From Alistipes sp. (GTDB lineage: Bacteria > Bacteroidota > Bacteroidia > Bacteroidales > Rikenellaceae): a DNA stretch of 9,289 nucleotides. The stretch lies in contig JAITWC010000022.1 in the NCBI GenBank assembly GCA_031285485.1, positions 1 through 9,289 on the forward strand, in the 5' to 3' direction. The notes beneath the pieces were generated by a model. The model did no database searches, had not been told where the DNA came from, and saw nothing but the letters and a program-made list of their open reading frames with translations. This document shows positions 7,301 through 9,289 of this stretch, one piece after another. The first letter of the stretch is position 1; each line of letters opens with the position of its first letter. The position numbers and the translations under genes were made by a program.

Positions 7301-7662
7301 AGGAGGCGGCTTTCGATGCGAAGAACTACAACAAGGAAGTTTACAACATCTTCCCGAAATATACTCACGCCACGACCAGCTGGGCTTACGAGTACCCCTA
7401 CATCCGCCAGGTTGAGTTCTATGTTCCCACAAGCGCGGGAACGGCTTACAACTTCGCAGACGTAAACGGTAACGTTATCGTGGGAGCTGTCACTACCGGT
7501 CCGATCATGCCCGCCGCAGTGAATAACGCAGCAGAAGCCTATGTTGCGATCATATCGAACAACCTTTCTCAGTTGGCCGATGTCAAACTGGGTGTCCGGG
7601 TGATCGACCGCTTTGGCCGCGCGAAGGAAGTTGAAATTCCTTTCACCATCGTACAGCAGTAG
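4324..7662 (+). CDS. Large surface lipoprotein with DUF4988-like N-terminus
   Basis: A 1112-residue exported lipoprotein, probably on the outer surface. The signal peptide MKKTNFFKLLMLGAAALTLG leads to the lipobox FAGC with the lipidated Cys at 24. Residues 30-55 (DKEFEELCTRMTTAENSIND…) form a short coiled coil. This, together with the FTYNNGSTFELTVDG segment, a Gly/Pro linker at 88-96 and the ENGNWMIGSTDTGAKA block (about 102-117), resembles DUF4988-type N-termini of Bacteroidales surface proteins. The remaining 900 residues are Thr/Ala/Asn/Tyr-rich, beta-prone and not recognised, with a DANGDGDSD calcium-loop-like motif at 861-869. Only two Cys occur. Codons are strongly skewed to C/G-ending preferred forms (AAC, GAC, ATC, CTG), suggesting high expression. 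It has its own promoter and terminator, so it is monocistronic. A polysaccharide-binding or S-layer-like structural role is possible but unproven. Confidence 0.85.
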   Translation: MKKTNFFKLLMLGAAALTLGFAGCQNGPSDKEFEELCTRMTTAENSINDIQTEINKGFVTKVDKKAGTTNTWVFTYNNGSTFELTVDGSGPGPTGGDYLSVGENGNWMIGSTDTGAKASATTPKIQKDATDGKLYWYFPVVGADNKIEWSRGEEAIAASYVTEVAGAWELWIIDANGKMIEKPIIIGASASGLTKIDILGWTTGKGATSQDISSAELNLATYFSVNYAWVERFQQEDNYTAATGTFANKAAAYAWSAQTEVAVKNVLNTLGAERKGLVVQVAPANTDLASMVFTLENSKNEVLPVVLEEAELLTGLLTRAASSSALYFIPMTYQDKSVTYDRSTPELSEVAGNKKYEALYRIVNGQVSIADINSTAKNPLYTLVEKNTGFRSEYTPFTFVPNIVNSLEAPVDQLISGTTAIDDASNAPIAGQSYRVLPNVPYSVTFGDGTPHNAAPLTSNAHPYTPVQLDLVVDYYVEVKDNNEYVQSQFGITVDKANGTFTIGRMPDNLTLATFTLTVYKLGVDGKIYVEDIVIYPVRANLSEVIYENPSYTVTDENGFGTPFTAGPPASAQLSQTATADMAAMFTKLATEPSGIGGMTMKERWQNITYGAKYWNITSVTIGGKAVNGADYTQSALLGGATQTLNDWKTMFYNGGGQIVFSKNDTGTGANNVTGPMTPAVDGTMPAPNLYDARYIILKPAYAQSNGSTPMFEIGQEYVVTFEFYDAAEAVKGNYLSTAVVKFTPVLPALNELFVKEDIYWTADKTTLNAYYKRPSSWYATTGVIGNWFYGENDYATPADANVPFAGTVGSTYYNVYSTQALNSTHANKMSYDGGFLRFGQPNAATDKQWLDATTALVFPDANGDGDSDQKIGDDFVSDLATIGTTAASGVWSGNPYLPANAGTRTIVELLGQTPTPATANAYDNELNMSVVPGLYLGVYDYANYDAYDAAVAALDFKMKIMSALDKGTIVGTGAGAAIPIPAGSTGKVSQIKEAAFDAKNYNKEVYNIFPKYTHATTSWAYEYPYIRQVEFYVPTSAGTAYNFADVNGNVIVGAVTTGPIMPAAVNNAAEAYVAIISNNLSQLADVKLGVRVIDRFGRAKEVEIPFTIVQQ

Positions 7663-7681
7663 TCTGTCGACCCTCTATAAG

Positions 7682-7714
7682 AAAGAGCGCCCCTCATCGG
7701 GGCGCTCTTTTTTT
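7682..7714 (+). terminator. Rho-independent terminator of the large lipoprotein gene
   Basis: A perfect 12-bp stem, AAAGAGCGCCCC (7682-7693) with GGGGCGCTCTTT (7699-7710), encloses a TCATC loop and continues into further Ts to 7714. It begins 19 bp after the lipoprotein stop codon. The A-tract on the 5' side gives it some bidirectional character, although no opposing gene ends here. Confidence 0.95.
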
Positions 7715-7731
7715 ATCGCGGGTGGCGGGAA

Positions 7732-7757
7732 TTATCCGGATAAAGTCGCTATATTCG
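7732..7757 (+). promoter_or_regulatory. Promoter/operator of the parDE-like pair
   Basis: TTATCCGGATAA at 7732-7743 is a perfect 12-bp palindrome. Six bases downstream is TATATTCG (7750-7757), a one-mismatch version of the TAnnTTTG -7 element, placing the transcript start about a dozen bases before the parD ATG. The palindrome therefore sits between the expected -33 and -7 positions. ParD-type antitoxins bind palindromes in their own promoters through a ribbon-helix-helix domain, so this is the natural candidate operator. No good -33 box is visible. Confidence 0.6.
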
Positions 7758-7775
7758 CCGTAAACAGCTAAAGTC

Positions 7776-8039
7776 ATGAAACGGAGAGAACCGATAATAT
7801 CGCTGGGCAGCCACCTCGATGGTTTCATTGCGAGTATGATAGCCGAAGGACGGTACAAAGACGGAAACGCCGTGATCCGTGCGGGGCTCGAATTGTTGGA
7901 ACAGGAAGAGGCGTACAAACTGCAAGCGCTTCGCGCGGCCATACAGGAGGGACTGGACAGCGGGATTGCCGAGGACTTCGACCCCGACGCTTTTTTGGTG
8001 CAGCTGCACGGGGAGTGGGACGCCAAAGGTATCGGGTGA
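7776..8039 (+). CDS. ParD-family antitoxin
   Basis: The 87-residue product has the usual ParD/CopG layout. A short N-terminal strand (EPIISLGSHLDGFIASMI) and the helices AEGRYKDGNAVIRAGLELLEQEE form a ribbon-helix-helix DNA-binding dimer (residues about 5-45). An acidic, flexible C-terminal tail (EGLDSGIAEDFDPDAFLVQLHGEWDAK) would wrap the toxin. Its job is to bind and neutralise the ParE-type toxin and to repress its own operon. The GRYKDGNAVIRAGL stretch corresponds to the family's G+Y.s.sEvvRaAL motif. The ATG at 7776 fits the promoter at 7750-7757. Its TGA overlaps the toxin ATG by one base (TGATG), so translation is coupled. The antitoxin itself looks intact. Confidence 0.9.
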   Translation: MKRREPIISLGSHLDGFIASMIAEGRYKDGNAVIRAGLELLEQEEAYKLQALRAAIQEGLDSGIAEDFDPDAFLVQLHGEWDAKGIG

Positions 8040-8269
8040 TGTCCGGATTCGTATTGTCGGGTAACGCCAAACGCGATCTGCGAGGCATCGTTACCTACAC
8101 CGCCGCAACATGGTCGAGGGCGCAGGCCGACAAATACTACAATATTCTGATGGATGGCTACCGGATGGTTGCGCGCGACCCCGCGCGGGGCAAGAAGTAT
8201 GACGGAGTTACTGAAAACCTGCGGGGATTCCGGGCCGGACAGCACATTATCTTTTATATGACGACCTAA
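8039..8269 (+). CDS. ParE/RelE-family toxin, truncated by an in-frame stop
   Basis: ParE toxins are small RelE-fold proteins; the ParE branch poisons DNA gyrase. The visible 76 residues start MSGFVLSGNAKRDLRGIVTYTAATW, which matches the family's opening L+..A..DL..I..Y....W, and end FRAGQHIIFYMTT, the usual RxGxHxIFY strand. The frame then meets TAA at 8267-8269, although family members are normally about 95-100 residues. The missing C-terminus is encoded in the same frame immediately after the stop (see 8267-8338). The ATG at 8039, overlapping the parD stop, is preferred over an in-frame upstream codon at 8015, because the conserved strand starts there and the coupling is typical. Without the last strand the product is probably unstable or non-toxic; occasional read-through cannot be excluded. 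Confidence 0.82.
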   Translation: MSGFVLSGNAKRDLRGIVTYTAATWSRAQADKYYNILMDGYRMVARDPARGKKYDGVTENLRGFRAGQHIIFYMTT

Positions 8270-8338
8270 CCCGGCGCGGTGCTGATAGTAAGGATTCTGC
8301 ACGGCCAAATGGATCTGAAAAACCGGGTCCGGGAATAG
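8267..8338 (+). pseudogene. Stranded C-terminal segment of the ParE toxin after the premature stop
   Basis: Reading on in the same frame past the TAA gives 22 codons, PGAVLIVRILHGQMDLKNRVRE, then a TAG at 8336-8338. The core VRILHGQMD is the conserved final strand and helix of ParE proteins (family form RVLH..MD). With the stop codon replaced by any amino acid, the gene would code for 99 residues, the normal family length. The frame is unchanged, so this is a nonsense change and not a frameshift. Because the tail is otherwise well preserved, the change looks recent, or is a sequencing error. Confidence 0.85.
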
Positions 8339-8344
8339 ACACAG

Positions 8345-8379
8345 GCACCCGCTGTGTCACGAACGGGCGCTCTTTTTTT
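8345..8379 (+). terminator. Probable terminator after the toxin gene
   Basis: GCACCCG (8345-8351) can pair with CGGGCGC (8364-8370) with a single A-C mismatch. The 12-base loop is followed by TCTTTTTTT. The 3' half resembles that of the terminator at 7682-7714. A competing perfect 7-bp hairpin, GACACAG/CTGTGTC (8338-8344 with 8352-8358), starts on the last base of the toxin's original stop codon and would block the terminator stem. It lies further from the T-run. Confidence 0.5.
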
Positions 8380-8425
8380 GTTGCGGGGGGCGCGTGTTTT
8401 TTTTGCGCTTTGTGCCGTCGCCCCC

Positions 8426-8456
8426 TTGTTTATCAGGAAAGAATTTTCGATATTTG
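8426..8456 (+). promoter_or_regulatory. Bacteroidetes-type promoter upstream of the repeat block
   Basis: TTG at 8426-8428 and GATATTTG at 8449-8456 (one mismatch to TAnnTTTG) are separated by 20 bp, the same geometry as the kinase promoter. Transcription would start near 8461. The transcript would run through the foldable segment, the inverted copy and all three 41-bp repeats before reaching the ATG at 8763, about 300 nt in all. No better promoter was found between the repeats and the gene. Confidence 0.6.
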
Positions 8457-8460
8457 TATC

Positions 8461-8560
8461 GCTTGTAAGAGCCGGCAAACGGCGCGGTTTGCCCCTTGCG
8501 GGGCTCCCGCGAACGGGCACCGCAGGTGCGGGGCTCACCGATGCCGGGCCCGCAAGTGCC
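8461..8560 (+). ncRNA. Candidate structured leader or small RNA
   Basis: Beginning where transcription from 8426-8456 should start, the sequence is packed with complementary pairs. GAGCC (8469-8473) pairs with GGCTC (8502-8506) and encloses two hairpins: GGCAAAC/GTTTGCC (8474-8480 with 8487-8493) and the small CC-TTGC-GG (8494-8501). Together they make a plausible three-way junction. Next come CCCG-CGAA-CGGG (8506-8517) and GCACC-GCA-GGTGC (8517-8529), which share boundary bases with their neighbours. The 9-mer GCGGGGCTC occurs twice, 30 bp apart (8498 and 8528). I do not recognise a known RNA family. GC-rich sequence forms some hairpins by chance, so covariation would be needed. Confidence 0.35.
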
Positions 8561-8573
8561 AAAACAACTTTTG
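8552..8573 (-). repeat. Inverted partial copy of the 41-bp repeat
   Basis: Read on the minus strand, this segment gives CAAAAGTTGTTTTGG then CACTTGC, the central part of the 41-bp unit found at 8598-8720. Bases 8558-8573 form a perfect 16-bp inverted repeat with 8603-8618 in the first unit. The outer part (GCAAGTGCCAAAACA) is instead a perfect 15-bp complement of the second unit. In RNA this copy could pair with any of the three units. The stretch between it and the array (8574-8597) looks like a degenerate remnant of the unit's other half. Confidence 0.8.
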
Positions 8574-8597
8574 AGCAGCTTGCGCAACCCGAGCAAC

Positions 8598-8720
8598 GGA
8601 CACAAAAGTTGTTTTGGCGCTTGCAACGGCGTTGCAACGAGCATGAAAGCTGTTTTGGCACTTGCAACGGCGTTGCAAAGGACACAAAAGTTGTTTTGAC
8701 GCTTGCAACGGCGTTGCAAG
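8598..8720 (+). repeat. Three abutting 41-bp direct repeats with an invariant 17-bp palindrome
   Basis: The units lie at 8598-8638, 8639-8679 and 8680-8720 without spacers. Units 1 and 3 differ at 2 positions and units 1 and 2 at 7; all but the last-base differences are transitions. Positions 23-40 of the unit (CTTGCAACGGCGTTGCAA) are identical in all three. They contain the palindrome TTGCAACG-G-CGTTGCAA at 8621-8637, 8662-8678 and 8703-8719. The other half (CAAAA-GTTG-TTTTG in units 1 and 3) is also self-complementary. A degenerate start of a fourth unit (GAGCACCTAAATTG) follows at 8721-8734. Since 41 is not a multiple of three, the array is not a coding repeat. It ends 42 bp before the ATG of the DUF6261-like gene. 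Confidence 0.95.
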
Positions 8721-8762
8721 GAGCACCTAAATTGAATATATAACCTAAAAAACTGAAACGAG

Positions 8763-9289
8763 ATGAAAATTTCCGGAATTCGCCTTCCAAACCTCCAGAA
8801 CGCCGAGCATTTTCAGTTCCACACCGACGCGCTGGCGCTCATGACCGACGCAACGCCCGCCGCGCTCAAAATCACCGCCCAGTACGACCTCTACCTCGCG
8901 GCGTTCCGCACGGAGGACGCCATCATGAGGCAGATCCTGCGCAGCGCCCGCACCGCCGAGATCGCCGAGGCCGACCGCGCCCGCGACGAGATATTCCGCG
9001 GCATGGCAAACCTTAACAAAGCCATGCTCACCCACTTCGACGACGCCCGCCGCGCCGCCGCCGGGCGGATTCAGATCGTTTTCGACACCTACGGCAACGT
9101 GGCGGCCGAGGCGCTGGCCAAGGAGAGCGCCGACATACACAACCTGTTGCAGGAGCTGGCCGGGGCGCAGCACGCCGCCGACTGCGAGGCGCTGGGCCTG
9201 GTGGGGTGGATCGCGGAGCTCGACCGGCGCAACGTGGCCGTGCAGGAGCTGATGCTCGACCGCTACGAGGAGCAGCCCGTGACGGACGG
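8763..9289 (+). CDS. DUF6261-like protein, N-terminal part
   Basis: The frame is open at the window end; 175 complete codons are visible, and relatives are about 240 residues as I recall, so most of the gene is here. The protein seems wholly alpha-helical and cytosolic, with no signal peptide. Family-like landmarks are the opening LPNLQNAEHFQFHTD (residues 8-22), the block RTAEIAEADRARDEIFRG (63-80), AARRAAAG-type helix with IVFDTYGN, then ESADIHNLLQEL and GLVGWIAELDRRNVAVQEL. It recalls a bundle of long helices. The function of the family is unknown to me. The ATG at 8763 follows an A-rich leader (AACCTAAAAAACTGAAACGAG) without a Shine-Dalgarno sequence. The family call is from memory of its sequence pattern; the adjoining repeat array may control it. 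Confidence 0.78.
   Translation, partial: MKISGIRLPNLQNAEHFQFHTDALALMTDATPAALKITAQYDLYLAAFRTEDAIMRQILRSARTAEIAEADRARDEIFRGMANLNKAMLTHFDDARRAAAGRIQIVFDTYGNVAAEALAKESADIHNLLQELAGAQHAADCEALGLVGWIAELDRRNVAVQELMLDRYEEQPVTD

Noticed and set aside
4285..7368. A 1027-codon open frame on the minus strand opposite the large lipoprotein gene.
   Set aside because: It is a by-product of strong codon bias in the real gene, which avoids codons that read as stops on the other strand. Its translation is Arg/Val/Gly-rich without motifs, while the plus strand has a signal peptide, lipobox, promoter and terminator.
8255..8290. A frameshift in the toxin gene.
   Set aside because: The downstream VRILHGQMD segment is in the same frame as the upstream part; only an in-frame TAA separates them.
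8386..8425. A hairpin GGGGGCG/CGCCCCC around a T8 run as a terminator.
   Set aside because: The Ts are inside the loop and not after the stem, and the 3' arm abuts the -33 box of the next promoter, so it is listed only as chance complementarity in GC-rich sequence.
8598..8720. The 41-bp repeats as a CRISPR array.
   Set aside because: The units abut without unique spacers, the similarity spans the full period, and no cas gene is nearby.
8598..8720. The palindromes as integron attC sites.
   Set aside because: The expected GTTRRRY/RYYYAAC core sites are absent and there are no gene cassettes or integrase.
8266..8790. Open frames on both strands through the repeat block (for example 8354-8743 plus, 8266-8790 minus).
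   Set aside because: The 41-bp period is not a multiple of three, so the repeats are read in different frames, and none has recognisable motifs or start signals.

Overview
The window looks like a chromosomal segment of a fairly GC-rich member of the Bacteroidales, plausibly Alistipes or another Rikenellaceae. The clues are promoters of the Bacteroidetes type (TAnnTTTG about 20 bp downstream of TTTG/TTG), almost no Shine-Dalgarno sequences, A/T-rich leaders, and protein families typical of this phylum (a DUF4988-like surface lipoprotein, a DUF6261-like protein, an IS5-family transposase). The genus is an inference from style and was not checked by search.

Layout. (1) Positions 1-575 hold the right-hand part of an IS5-family insertion sequence, cut by the window edge. 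(2) From 587 a strong promoter drives a PfkB-family (adenosine-kinase-like) kinase at 624-1625, probably as a nearly leaderless mRNA with a GTG start, followed by folB (dihydroneopterin aldolase) at 1650-2006. (3) Running against them is a tight three-gene minus-strand operon, read from 3931 down to 2000: a small lipoprotein, a secreted GH73 glucosaminidase, and an unrecognised acidic protein whose end overlaps folB by 7 bp. (4) A 360-bp divergent intergenic region carries a promoter and a long leader with possible hairpins. It precedes a 1112-residue surface lipoprotein (4324-7662) with strongly biased codons, which ends in a textbook terminator. (5) A ParD/ParE-type toxin-antitoxin pair follows, with a perfect 12-bp palindrome in its promoter. 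The toxin reading frame is broken by an in-frame TAA, and the conserved C-terminus is still intact after it. (6) From 8339 to 8762 lies the most unusual stretch. It has a terminator-like element, a good promoter, a densely foldable segment, an inverted partial repeat copy, and three abutting 41-bp repeats, each carrying an invariant 17-bp palindrome. It leads directly into a DUF6261-like gene that runs off the window.

How the parts fit. The kinase and folB belong to nucleoside and folate metabolism. The minus-strand operon is probably concerned with the cell envelope. The large lipoprotein is probably an abundant surface component. The repeat/leader/DUF6261 block is the best candidate for an undescribed unit: either an operator array or a structured leader RNA that controls, or works with, the DUF6261-like protein. 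That is an inference from arrangement; no function is shown by the sequence.
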